From NCBI GenBank assembly GCA_020638195.1, contig JACKJC010000002.1:682001-746000 (forward strand): a stretch of DNA of 64,000 bases. The letters run 5' to 3'. Positions 57,408 through 64,000 of the stretch are shown here, in pieces. The stretch is from Methylobacteriaceae bacterium (GTDB taxonomy: Bacteria; Pseudomonadota; Alphaproteobacteria; Rhizobiales; Beijerinckiaceae). Each line of letters starts with the position of its first letter. The first letter of the stretch is position 1. The notes below the pieces were generated by a model. The model was given only the letters and a program-made list of their open reading frames with translations, had not been told where the DNA came from and did no database searches. The position numbers and the translations under genes were made by a program.

Positions 57408-58715
57408 ATGGAAAAGCCCATGCCGTTCCAGGCCTTCCAGCCCATCGCGCTCGTCAATGCGCGCCTCGTCGATCCCGCGCACGGGACGGAGACGCGCGGC
57501 GGCGTTTTCGTGCGCGACGGCTATATCGTCGCTGCGGGGAGCGACGTAACGGCGCAATCCGTTCCCTCCGATGCACGTATCGTCGATTGCGCGGGCGATG
57601 TCGTCGCGCCCGGTCTGGTCGACATGCAGGCTTTTGTCGGCGAGCCCGGCGCGGAACATCGCGAGACGATCGCGACGGCGACGACGGCGGCGGCGATCGG
57701 CGGCGTGACGACGATCGTTTCGCGCTCCGACACGCATCCGCCGGTCGACGACCCGGCCGTCGTCGACTTTCTCAAGCGGCGCGCGCGCGACACGGGCAGC
57801 GTGCGCGTGCTGCCGATGGCGGCTCTCACGCGGGGCCGAGAGGGCAGGGAGATCGCGGAATTCGGCCTGCTGCTGGAAGCCGGCGCTGTCGCCTTCGGCG
57901 ACGCCGGCCATTCCCTGCGCAATGCGCAGGTGATGCGCCGTGCGCTATCCTACGCGCGCGATTTCGATGCGTTGATCGTGCATTACGCCGAAGAGCGCGA
58001 TCTGGCCGGCGGCGTGATGAACGCCGGCGAATTCGCCTCGCGGCTCGGCCTGTCGGGCGTGCCGCAGGAGGCCGAATCCATCGTGCTCGATCGCGACATG
58101 CGCCTGGTGGCGCTGACGGGCGGGCGCTATCACGCCGCATCCGTCACATGCGAGCAGTCGCTGGAAATCCTTGCGCGCGCCAAGGCCGCGGGGCTGCCGG
58201 TGACGTGCGGCGTGTCGATCAATCATCTCACGCTCAATGAAAACGACATCGGCGACTATCGCACCTTCCTGAAACTGCGCCCGCCGCTGCGCCGCGAGGA
58301 GACGCGGCGCGCGCTGGTGGAAGCGGTGGCGAGCGGCCTGATCGACGTGATCGTGTCCGACCACGATCCGCAGGACGTCGAGACCAAGCGCCTGCCGTTC
58401 GCGGAAGCCGAGTTCGGCGCGATCGGGCTTGAGACCATGCTGGCCGCCGGATTGCGGCTCGTGCACGCCGGCGATCTCACGCTGCCACAACTCTTGCGCG
58501 CGTTGTCCTCGCGGCCGGCCGAAATCCTGAAGCTGCCGCAAGGACGACTTGCGCCGGGCGCGCCGGCCGACATCATCCGCTTCGATCCGGACGAACCCTT
58601 CGTCGTCGTGCCCGAACGACTGCATTCGAAGTGCGGCAATACGCCGTTCGACGAGGCGCGGTTGCAGGGCCGGGTGAAAATGACGCTGGTTGCCGGCGCG
58701 GTCGCGTACGAATAG
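57408..58715 (+). CDS. Non-catalytic dihydroorotase homologue (PyrC')
   Basis: 435-residue amidohydrolase-fold protein annotated as dihydroorotase. The metal-binding D-x-H-x-H-x-REPG motif of active enzymes is DMQAFVGEPG here: both His are replaced (Gln74, Phe76) and the substrate-binding Arg is Gly78. The late Asp (VSDHDPQD) and Pro/Gly strand breaks are kept. Pseudomonas and related bacteria have such an inactive PyrC' that assembles with PyrB into a dodecameric ATCase. The position beside pyrB supports that. A true dihydroorotase should be encoded elsewhere. An internal ATG (57420) may be the real start. Confidence 0.92.
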   Translation: MEKPMPFQAFQPIALVNARLVDPAHGTETRGGVFVRDGYIVAAGSDVTAQSVPSDARIVDCAGDVVAPGLVDMQAFVGEPGAEHRETIATATTAAAIGGVTTIVSRSDTHPPVDDPAVVDFLKRRARDTGSVRVLPMAALTRGREGREIAEFGLLLEAGAVAFGDAGHSLRNAQVMRRALSYARDFDALIVHYAEERDLAGGVMNAGEFASRLGLSGVPQEAESIVLDRDMRLVALTGGRYHAASVTCEQSLEILARAKAAGLPVTCGVSINHLTLNENDIGDYRTFLKLRPPLRREETRRALVEAVASGLIDVIVSDHDPQDVETKRLPFAEAEFGAIGLETMLAAGLRLVHAGDLTLPQLLRALSSRPAEILKLPQGRLAPGAPADIIRFDPDEPFVVVPERLHSKCGNTPFDEARLQGRVKMTLVAGAVAYE

Positions 58716-58745
58716 GCTCGGCGCGCAACGTCACGTCCGGGCCCC

Positions 58746-59360
58746 ATGAGCATCGCGTTCCTCACCGAAATCGCCGGCGCCACTCTGCTGATCGCTTTCG
58801 TCTTCGGCTATCTCTGCGGGTCGATCCCGTTCGGCCTCGTGCTGACGAAAGTTTTCGGCACGGCCGACCTGCGCTCGATCGGCTCCGGCAATATCGGCGC
58901 GACCAATGTGCTGCGCACGGGCCGCAAGGATCTTGCCGCCGCGACGCTGCTGCTCGATGCGCTGAAGGGCACGCTCGCCGTGCTGATCGCCGCCCGCTTC
59001 GGGCCGTCGGCAGGGGGCGCTGCCGCGCTCGGCGCCTTCATCGGCCACATCTATCCGGTCTGGCTGAAATTCAAGGGTGGCAAGGGCGTCGCGGTCTTTC
59101 TGGGCGTGCTGGTCGCGCTCGACTGGCGCGCGGCGCTGGTCTTCGCGATCGTCTGGCTCGGCGTCGCCTATACGACACGCTATTCCTCGCTGTCGGCGCT
59201 GGTCGGCTCGCTGGCGGCGGGATTCTCGTTGTTCGCGCTGGGGCGGCCGGCGCTCGGCGATCTCGTCGTCCTGCTCGTGGCCATTCTGTTCTGGAAGCAT
59301 CTCGACAACATCCGCCGCCTGCGCGCCGGCACGGAAAGCAAGATCGGGCAGAAGGGATGA
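58746..59360 (+). CDS. plsY: Glycerol-3-phosphate acyltransferase PlsY
   Basis: 204-residue membrane protein with about 5 helices, transferring acyl from acyl-phosphate to glycerol-3-phosphate. The conserved motifs are GSIPFGLVL, SIGSGNIGATNVLRTG, DALKG (as LLLDALKGTLA) and HIYPVWLKFKGGKGVA, with WKHLDNIRRLRAGTE. Overlaps dprA by 4 nt. Confidence 0.97.
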   Translation: MSIAFLTEIAGATLLIAFVFGYLCGSIPFGLVLTKVFGTADLRSIGSGNIGATNVLRTGRKDLAAATLLLDALKGTLAVLIAARFGPSAGGAAALGAFIGHIYPVWLKFKGGKGVAVFLGVLVALDWRAALVFAIVWLGVAYTTRYSSLSALVGSLAAGFSLFALGRPALGDLVVLLVAILFWKHLDNIRRLRAGTESKIGQKG

Positions 59361-60589
59361 GCGTGCGGCTGACCGACGCGCAGAGGCTCGACTGGCTGCA
59401 GTTGATCCGCTGCGACAATGTCGGACCGCGCACCTTTCGTTCCCTCGTCAACAAGTTCGGCGGCGCGGGCGCGGCGCTCGCGGCCCTTCCGGATCTCTTG
59501 CGCAACGCCAAGGGCGAGCGCGCCATCCGTATCTTTTCCCGCGACGAGGCGGAGCGCGAAATCACTACCGCCGCCAAAGCTGGCGTGCGCTATGTCGCGC
59601 TCGGCGAGGCCGATTATCCCACAACTCTGCGCGCGATCGACTCGCCTCCGCCCTTGATCGCCGTGCGCGGGCGCGTCGAGGCGCTGAACCGTCCTGCCGT
59701 CGCCATCGTCGGCTCGCGCAATGCGTCGGCGGCCGGGCTCGCCATGGCCGAGCGGCTCGCGCGCGCGCTCGCGAAAGAGGGGATCGTGGTGATCTCGGGG
59801 CTCGCGCGCGGAATCGACGCCGCCGCGCATCGCGCGAGCCTGCAAGGCGGCACGATCGCCGCGCTCGCTGGCGGCCACGCGCGGCTCTATCCCGCCGAGC
59901 ATCGCGATCTCGCGCAGGCGATCTGCGAGGCCGGCGCGCTCGTTTCCGAAATGCCGCACGAATGGGAGCCGCGCGGACGCGATTTTCCGCGACGCAACCG
60001 CATCGTTTCCGGGCTCGCGCTTGCGACCGTGGTGGTGGAGGCCGCGCGGCGCTCCGGCTCGCTGATTACCGCGCGGTTTGCAGGGGAACAGGGGCGGGAA
60101 GTCTTCGCCGTACCCGGTTCGCCGCTCGATCCGCGCGCGGAAGGCACGAACGATCTGCTGCGTTCGGGCGCAACGTTGTGCACGCGCGCGGAAGACATTC
60201 TCGAAACCATCGCGCCGATGATCGACGGCGACGCGCCGCGCGCCGATCTCTTCGGCGAAGATGCGCCCGCCTCGCGCACGGAGCCTTTGTGGGACGAAAG
60301 CGATCTGTTCGACGCGGGCGCGAGCGCGGCCCCGCGCACGATGCCCGACCACGAAATGAACGAGCCGCGCGACGAATTCGAACATGCGAAGGCGCCTGGC
60401 GCGGACGCGGACGCCGCGCTCGAACGGGTGAGCGCGCTGCTCGGCCCCTCGCCCGTTGGCGTGGACGATCTATTGCGCGCGGCGCAATTGCCGGCGCAGG
60501 CCGTGCACACCGCGTTGCTGGAGCTGGAGATCGAAGGCCGGCTCGCGCGCCACGGCGGCAATCGCGTTTCGCTGGAGCCGGAGAAGTAA
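59357..60589 (+). CDS. dprA: DNA processing protein DprA
   Basis: Loads RecA on incoming single-stranded DNA during transformation, 410 residues. An N-terminal SAM-like domain (about 1-75) is followed by a Rossmann-type domain with IVGSRNASAAG, SGLARGIDAAAH, FPRRNRIVSGLA and ARRSGSLITA, and an additional C-terminal winged helix (about 340-405). A linker of low-complexity Asp/Glu/Ala separates them. Starts inside plsY stop (ATGA). Confidence 0.96.
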   Translation: MSVRLTDAQRLDWLQLIRCDNVGPRTFRSLVNKFGGAGAALAALPDLLRNAKGERAIRIFSRDEAEREITTAAKAGVRYVALGEADYPTTLRAIDSPPPLIAVRGRVEALNRPAVAIVGSRNASAAGLAMAERLARALAKEGIVVISGLARGIDAAAHRASLQGGTIAALAGGHARLYPAEHRDLAQAICEAGALVSEMPHEWEPRGRDFPRRNRIVSGLALATVVVEAARRSGSLITARFAGEQGREVFAVPGSPLDPRAEGTNDLLRSGATLCTRAEDILETIAPMIDGDAPRADLFGEDAPASRTEPLWDESDLFDAGASAAPRTMPDHEMNEPRDEFEHAKAPGADADAALERVSALLGPSPVGVDDLLRAAQLPAQAVHTALLELEIEGRLARHGGNRVSLEPEK

Positions 60590-60829
60590 TCAGCGCGCGT
60601 AGGGGGCGCCTGCAGGCGGCGCCGCGTCTGCCAGCTGCATCTCGGCTTCCACCCGCGCCATGTTGAGAAAATAAGTGAGCATCGGCAGGCGCGCCCCGCC
60701 GGCTAGGGATGCGAGTTCGCCCGTCATCTCCGCGATGTAGCGTAGTGTTTCCGCACGCTCGCGCTCGCGCGGCGTCGCGAGAATATCTTCGCCGCGCGGC
60801 GCCAGGGCTTCCGCCTTTCGCCGACTCAT
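60590..60829 (-). CDS. Conserved small hypothetical protein
   Basis: 79 residues: a charged N-terminus (RRKAEALAPRGEDILATPRERERAE) and an amphipathic pair of helices (TLRYIAEMTGELASLAGGA, LPMLTYFLNMARVEAEMQLA). Similar uncharacterised proteins are frequent in Rhizobiales. AGGGGG lies 6 nt before the ATG at 60829; longer in-frame starts lack family similarity. A perfect palindrome lies 22 bp upstream (60851-60867). Role unknown. It converges on dprA. Confidence 0.75.
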   Translation of the reverse strand: MSRRKAEALAPRGEDILATPRERERAETLRYIAEMTGELASLAGGARLPMLTYFLNMARVEAEMQLADAAPPAGAPYAR

Positions 60830-60850
60830 GAAATCCCCCTGATGCAATAC

Positions 60851-60867
60851 AACAACTAATAGTTGTT
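60851..60867. promoter_or_regulatory. 17-bp perfect palindrome, candidate operator
   Basis: AACAACTAATAGTTGTT, an 8-bp inverted repeat around one A, 22 bp upstream of the small hypothetical gene (minus). It overlaps a possible -10 (TATTAG) 16 nt after a -35-like TTGCAA. The stretch is markedly AT-rich within GC-rich DNA. The regulator is unknown. Confidence 0.55.
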
Positions 60868-60900
60868 TATAATGATCTTGCAACCAGTAAATTCAAGAGG

Positions 60901-61434
60901 TCATCCCGACGCAGCGCCGATTGTACGCAGTCGGTCGAGCGCGCCTTGCAGAATATAGGCGGCCGCCATGCGGTCGACGACTTCCGCTCGCTTGGCGCGC
61001 GACACGTCCTGCGCGATCAGTTCGCGCGTGACGGCGGCGGTCGACATGCGCTCGTCCCAATAGACGAAGGGGATTTGGGATTTCGGGGCCATGGCGCGCA
61101 CAAAGGCGCGGGTCGCCTGCGACCGTGGGCCCTCCGTGCCGTCCATGTTGAGCGGCAGGCCGATGACGAAGACAGCGACCTCGTATTTCGCGGCAAGTTT
61201 CAGCATGGCCTCGACATCGAGCGTGAATTTTCGGCGCGCGATCGTTTCCAGTGGCGAGGCGAGGCTCCGTTCGACGTCGGACAGGGCGAGGCCGATCGTC
61301 TTCGTGCCGAGATCGATGCCCATCAGGCGGTCGAAGCGCTTGAGGCGCGCGGGCACGGTTGCAAGATCGACCACATTGGATTCGACCTTCGATCCCTTCG
61401 CCCCGGCGGGCGTGTCCTGCGGCGTTTGCGTCAT
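60901..61434 (-). CDS. ruvX: Putative pre-16S rRNA nuclease / Holliday junction resolvase RuvX (YqgF)
   Basis: 177-residue RNase H-fold protein. MGIDLGTKTIGLALSD, VIGLPLNMDGTEG, and the acidic YWDERMSTAAV and VDRMAAAYILQ motifs of YqgF are all visible. It matures 16S rRNA 5' end in E. coli. The N-terminal about 30 residues are an extension. In Rhizobiales it normally sits between gatCA and pyrB, consistent with this window. Confidence 0.95.
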   Translation of the reverse strand: MTQTPQDTPAGAKGSKVESNVVDLATVPARLKRFDRLMGIDLGTKTIGLALSDVERSLASPLETIARRKFTLDVEAMLKLAAKYEVAVFVIGLPLNMDGTEGPRSQATRAFVRAMAPKSQIPFVYWDERMSTAAVTRELIAQDVSRAKRAEVVDRMAAAYILQGALDRLRTIGAASG

Positions 61435-61521
61435 GGCCTGGCTTCGCGCAGCTCGGCCTCGCAGTCAATTGCGCGGTCCCGTTAACTCGCGTTGCGCAAT
61501 CGCCGTCTTATCTTCCCTCGC

Positions 61522-62223
61522 ATGACGCAAGCCACCGACATGCCGCCGCGCGGCGCAAGCCTCTGGACCATCGCCGGCCTCGCCTGCGCGCTGTTCGGAC
61601 CGCTGCTGATGACGACGGCGCCGATGCAGAAGCTCTATGTGCTCGCGGGCTCGGGCCTGGCCTCGGTCGCCGTCGCGCAGTCGACGCTGTGGTTGGTGCT
61701 CGCCGCCGCGCTCGCCTGCCATATGTTCGGCGACCGCTTGCCGCTCGCGGCTGTCGGCCTCGTTCGGCCGCGCATCGGTTCAGTCCTGTTCGGGCTCGCC
61801 ATCGGCGTCTCCGTTTATGTCGGCCTCTACGCCATCGCCTTCGTTCTTTGGAAGAACGGGCTGTTCGAAGCGAAGGCGCCGGCCGGCCAGATCCTGCAAT
61901 GGCCGTTATGGCTGAGATTGCTCATGCTGATCACCGCGGGCGTGGTGGAGGAAGCTCTGTTTCGCGGTTTCGCGATCGAGCGGCTGACGGCGCTGACGGG
62001 AAAGCGCTGGCTCGCCGCACTCATTGCACTGGCCGCCTTCGTCGTCGCGCATCTGCCGTTCTGGGGCTTGGGCGCGGTCGCGACGCCGATCGTCGGCGGT
62101 GGTTTCTTCACGCTCGTCTATCTCTGGCGGCGCGACCTGATTGCGTGCATGGTCGCGCATCTCGTGGTCGATTCCGTCGGCCTTTTGATAGCGCCGGCGC
62201 TGGGGATCACCTCGTCGGCATGA
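61522..62223 (+). CDS. CPBP-family intramembrane glutamic endopeptidase
   Basis: 233-residue membrane protein with about 7 helices. The abortive-infection/CAAX protease motifs are E143-E144-A-L-F-R148-G, VVAHLPFW with His177, and HLVVD with His213. Members act in peptide processing, prenyl-protein cleavage or bacteriocin immunity. The target here is unknown. ATG at 61522; divergent from ruvX. Confidence 0.9.
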   Translation: MTQATDMPPRGASLWTIAGLACALFGPLLMTTAPMQKLYVLAGSGLASVAVAQSTLWLVLAAALACHMFGDRLPLAAVGLVRPRIGSVLFGLAIGVSVYVGLYAIAFVLWKNGLFEAKAPAGQILQWPLWLRLLMLITAGVVEEALFRGFAIERLTALTGKRWLAALIALAAFVVAHLPFWGLGAVATPIVGGGFFTLVYLWRRDLIACMVAHLVVDSVGLLIAPALGITSSA

Positions 62224-62233
62224 CGGGGGGAGA

Positions 62234-63034
62234 ATGGGGACGTCGCTCGCGCCTTACGAGAAGGTCTCCTTCTCGGCCTGCGGTTTCACGCACGACGTCT
62301 ACAAGCGCGGCGCGGGTCCCGCGGTCGTCGTCATCCACGAAATTCCCGGTCTGCATCCGCTCGTGATCCGCTTCGCCGACCGCGTCGCGGAAGCGGGCAT
62401 GAGAGTCTATCTGCCGAGCCTGTTCGGCGAGCCCGAGCGGCCGGTGACGTCAGGCTATGTCATGAAATCGCTGGCGCAGGCGACTTTCTGCATGCGGCGT
62501 TCGTTTTCGGTCTGGGCGACGGATCGATCGAGCCCGGTCGTCGATTTCCTGCGCGCGCTGGCGAAGAAGGCGCATGAGGAATGCGGCGGGCCGGGCGTCG
62601 GCGCGCTCGGCATGTGCCTGACCGGCGGCTTCGCGCTGGCGATGATGACGGAGCCCTCGGTCATCGCGCCCGTTTTGTCGCAACCCTCGCTGCCGTTCAC
62701 GTTGACGGCTTCCCGCCGCCGCGCGATCGATGCCTCGCCGGACGAGATTTCCTGCGCGCGCCAGCGTTTCAAGAACGAGGGCCTGTCGATGATCGGCCTG
62801 CGCTTCAAGGGCGATCCGCATGTCGGCGACGCCCGTTTCGCGCGCTATGCCCGCGAATTCGGCGAAGCTTTCGAGGCGATCGAGATCGACGATCTCGCGA
62901 CCAATCCGGAGGCCACGACTTACCCGCATTCGGTGCTGACCGTGCATTTGAACGACGCGGACCCGGAAGGCCCGACCAAACAGGCGGAAGCGCGGGTGAT
63001 CGCGTTTTTCCGGGAGCGGCTGCAGGCGGGCTGA
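62234..63034 (+). CDS. Dienelactone hydrolase family protein
   Basis: 266 residues. VVIHEIPGL near residue 33 and the nucleophile GMCLTGG with Cys128 define a dienelactone-hydrolase-like fold; the catalytic His is probably in YPHSVLT. An insertion after the nucleophile and a longer C-terminus differ from the classical 236-residue enzyme. No chlorocatechol pathway genes are near, so the natural substrate is unknown. Confidence 0.9.
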   Translation: MGTSLAPYEKVSFSACGFTHDVYKRGAGPAVVVIHEIPGLHPLVIRFADRVAEAGMRVYLPSLFGEPERPVTSGYVMKSLAQATFCMRRSFSVWATDRSSPVVDFLRALAKKAHEECGGPGVGALGMCLTGGFALAMMTEPSVIAPVLSQPSLPFTLTASRRRAIDASPDEISCARQRFKNEGLSMIGLRFKGDPHVGDARFARYAREFGEAFEAIEIDDLATNPEATTYPHSVLTVHLNDADPEGPTKQAEARVIAFFRERLQAG

Positions 63035-63131
63035 CGCGGGTTTGCGCTGCAAAAGCCGCAAATGCTATAGGGCGCGCAACCAATTCTCCGTCCCGCTCTT
63101 TGCGAGCGAGGACGCCAGTCCGGAGCCTCAA

Positions 63132-63419
63132 ATGTCGGTCGATCAGGCCACCGTCCGCCGCATCGCGCATCTCGCGCGCGTTGCGGTCGAGGACAAGGAA
63201 GTCGAGCATCTGCAGGGCGAGATCAACGCCATTCTGTCCTTCGTCGAGGCGCTCTCCGCGGTCGACGTCGAGGGCGTGGAGCCGATGACCTCGGTGCTGC
63301 CGATGCATCTGCGCATGCGCCAGGACGAGGTGACCGACGGATTCATCGCTGCCGATGTCGTGGCGAACGCGCCCGAGCGCGAAGACAGTTTCTTCGTCGT
63401 GCCGAAGGTGGTGGAGTAA
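63132..63419 (+). CDS. gatC: Asp-tRNA(Asn)/Glu-tRNA(Gln) amidotransferase subunit C
   Basis: 95-residue stabilising subunit of GatCAB. It has the two-helix N-terminus (TVRRIAHLARVAVEDKEVEHLQGEINAIL...) and the ordered loop (VEPMTSVLPMHLRMRQDEVTDG) that wraps around GatA. Start ATG preceded by a run without a strong SD. It is followed by gatA after 3 bp. Confidence 0.97.
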   Translation: MSVDQATVRRIAHLARVAVEDKEVEHLQGEINAILSFVEALSAVDVEGVEPMTSVLPMHLRMRQDEVTDGFIAADVVANAPEREDSFFVVPKVVE

Positions 63420-63422
63420 GCG

Positions 63423-64000
63423 ATGACCGAACTCACCCGTCTTTCGCTCGCCGCCGCGCGCGACGGCCTCAACGCCAAGAAGTTCACCGCGACCGAACTC
63501 ACCCGCGCGCATGTCGATGCGGTCGAGAAAGCGCGCGCGCTCAACGCCTATCTGAAAGAGACGCCGGAGAAGGCGCTCGCCGCCGCCGCCGAGAGCGATG
63601 CGCGTCTGGCCAAGGGCGAGGCGCGACCGCTGGAAGGCCTGCCGCTCGGCATCAAGGATCTCTATTGCACCAATGGCGTCGAGACGACGGCGGCGAGCCG
63701 CATTCTCGAAGGCTTCAAACCGCATTACGAATCCACCGTCACCAGCCAGTTGTGGCGCGACGGCGCCGTCATGCTCGGCAAGCTCAATCTCGACGAATTC
63801 GCAATGGGCTCTTCGAACGAGACGAGCGCCTATGGTCCGGTCGTGTCGCCGTGGCGCCGTAAAGGCAGCGACGCGAAGATCGTGCCCGGCGGTTCCTCGG
63901 GCGGCTCGGCTGCGGCCGTCGCGGCGCATCTATGCCTTGCCGCGACCGCGACCGACACGGGCGGATCGATCCGTCAGCCCGCCGCCTTTACTGGCACGGT
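63423..64000 (+). CDS. gatA: Asp-tRNA(Asn)/Glu-tRNA(Gln) amidotransferase subunit A, 3' end outside the window
   Basis: Glutaminase subunit of the amidotransferase that makes Gln-tRNA(Gln) and Asn-tRNA(Asn) indirectly. The first 192 residues are present and open to the window end. The amidase-signature triad is visible: Lys78 (LGIKDLYC), cis-Ser158 (PGGSSGGS) and Ser182 (TGGSIRQPA). The C-terminal half is missing. gatB is expected further downstream, although it is often unlinked. Confidence 0.97.
   Translation, partial: MTELTRLSLAAARDGLNAKKFTATELTRAHVDAVEKARALNAYLKETPEKALAAAAESDARLAKGEARPLEGLPLGIKDLYCTNGVETTAASRILEGFKPHYESTVTSQLWRDGAVMLGKLNLDEFAMGSSNETSAYGPVVSPWRRKGSDAKIVPGGSSGGSAAAVAAHLCLAATATDTGGSIRQPAAFTGT

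Noticed and set aside
61522..62223. CPBP protease as an abortive-infection phage defence gene
   Set aside because: Only the family name suggests this; the neighbours are ruvX, a hydrolase and gatCA, with no defence context.
1..64000. CRISPR array, prophage, integrase or IS element
   Set aside because: No regularly spaced repeats, transposase, integrase or phage structural genes were seen.

Overview
The window is a GC-rich chromosomal segment of an alphaproteobacterium. The neighbourhoods point to the Rhizobiales (Hyphomicrobiales): dfrA-hflK-hflC-degP, serB divergent from miaA, clpS-clpA beside a phasin gene, DUF3572-dinB divergent from divK-pleD, eipB beside ridA and a glycerophosphodiesterase, and gatA-gatC-ruvX near pyrB-pyrC-plsY-dprA-topA-rnr. 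A Beijerinckiaceae/Methylocystaceae- or Bradyrhizobium-like lineage is possible, but the sequence alone does not settle the family. I see no rRNA, tRNA, CRISPR array, prophage or insertion sequence. This is core and housekeeping DNA with a few accessory genes.

Layout. 1-6.3 kb: the end of a Crp/Fnr regulator, folate/thymidylate genes (thyA, dfrA) and the membrane quality-control set hflK-hflC-degP. A possible tiny minus-strand gene lies between the two folate genes. 6.3-12.7 kb: a hydrolase and K+/H+ antiporter pair, a 61-bp perfect inverted repeat, serB/miaA, an AraC-type regulator and a glutathione transferase. 12.7-24 kb: mgtE, a lipoprotein lysozyme, a methyltransferase/aldo-keto reductase/DUF218 cluster, rhodanese/GST/SDR genes, an unrecognised secreted two-repeat protein, and DUF1489 followed by a VWA protein and a membrane DnaJ protein. 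24-33 kb: a SPOR-containing D,D-carboxypeptidase, a phasin with a good promoter, clpS-clpA, an unknown membrane protein and a divergent HerA-like ATPase.

33-45 kb: an AzlCD amino-acid exporter, a HigBA toxin-antitoxin module whose toxin start appears lost, a HIT hydrolase, a FemAB-like protein with an in-frame insertion, a glycerophosphodiesterase, ridA, eipB, a PilZ protein, dinB, and the cell-cycle/c-di-GMP pair divK-pleD followed by a strong hairpin that may end a non-coding RNA. 45-55.3 kb: rpmG, ribokinase, MFS, Nudix, DUF983, RNase R, an Asp/Glu-racemase-like protein lacking one catalytic Cys, a GNAT enzyme and topA. 55.5-64 kb: pyrB, a dihydroorotase-like partner lacking its metal-binding motif, plsY, dprA, ruvX, a CPBP-family protease, a dienelactone hydrolase, gatC and the first part of gatA.

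Links between genes. Envelope maintenance recurs (HflKC/DegP, D,D-carboxypeptidase, GH25 lysozyme, EipB, FemAB-like). Two near-consensus CtrA sites lie upstream of the two peptidoglycan enzymes, and divK/pleD, which act in the CtrA and c-di-GMP circuits, are in the same window. Pyrimidine synthesis appears to use an ATCase with a non-catalytic dihydroorotase homologue.
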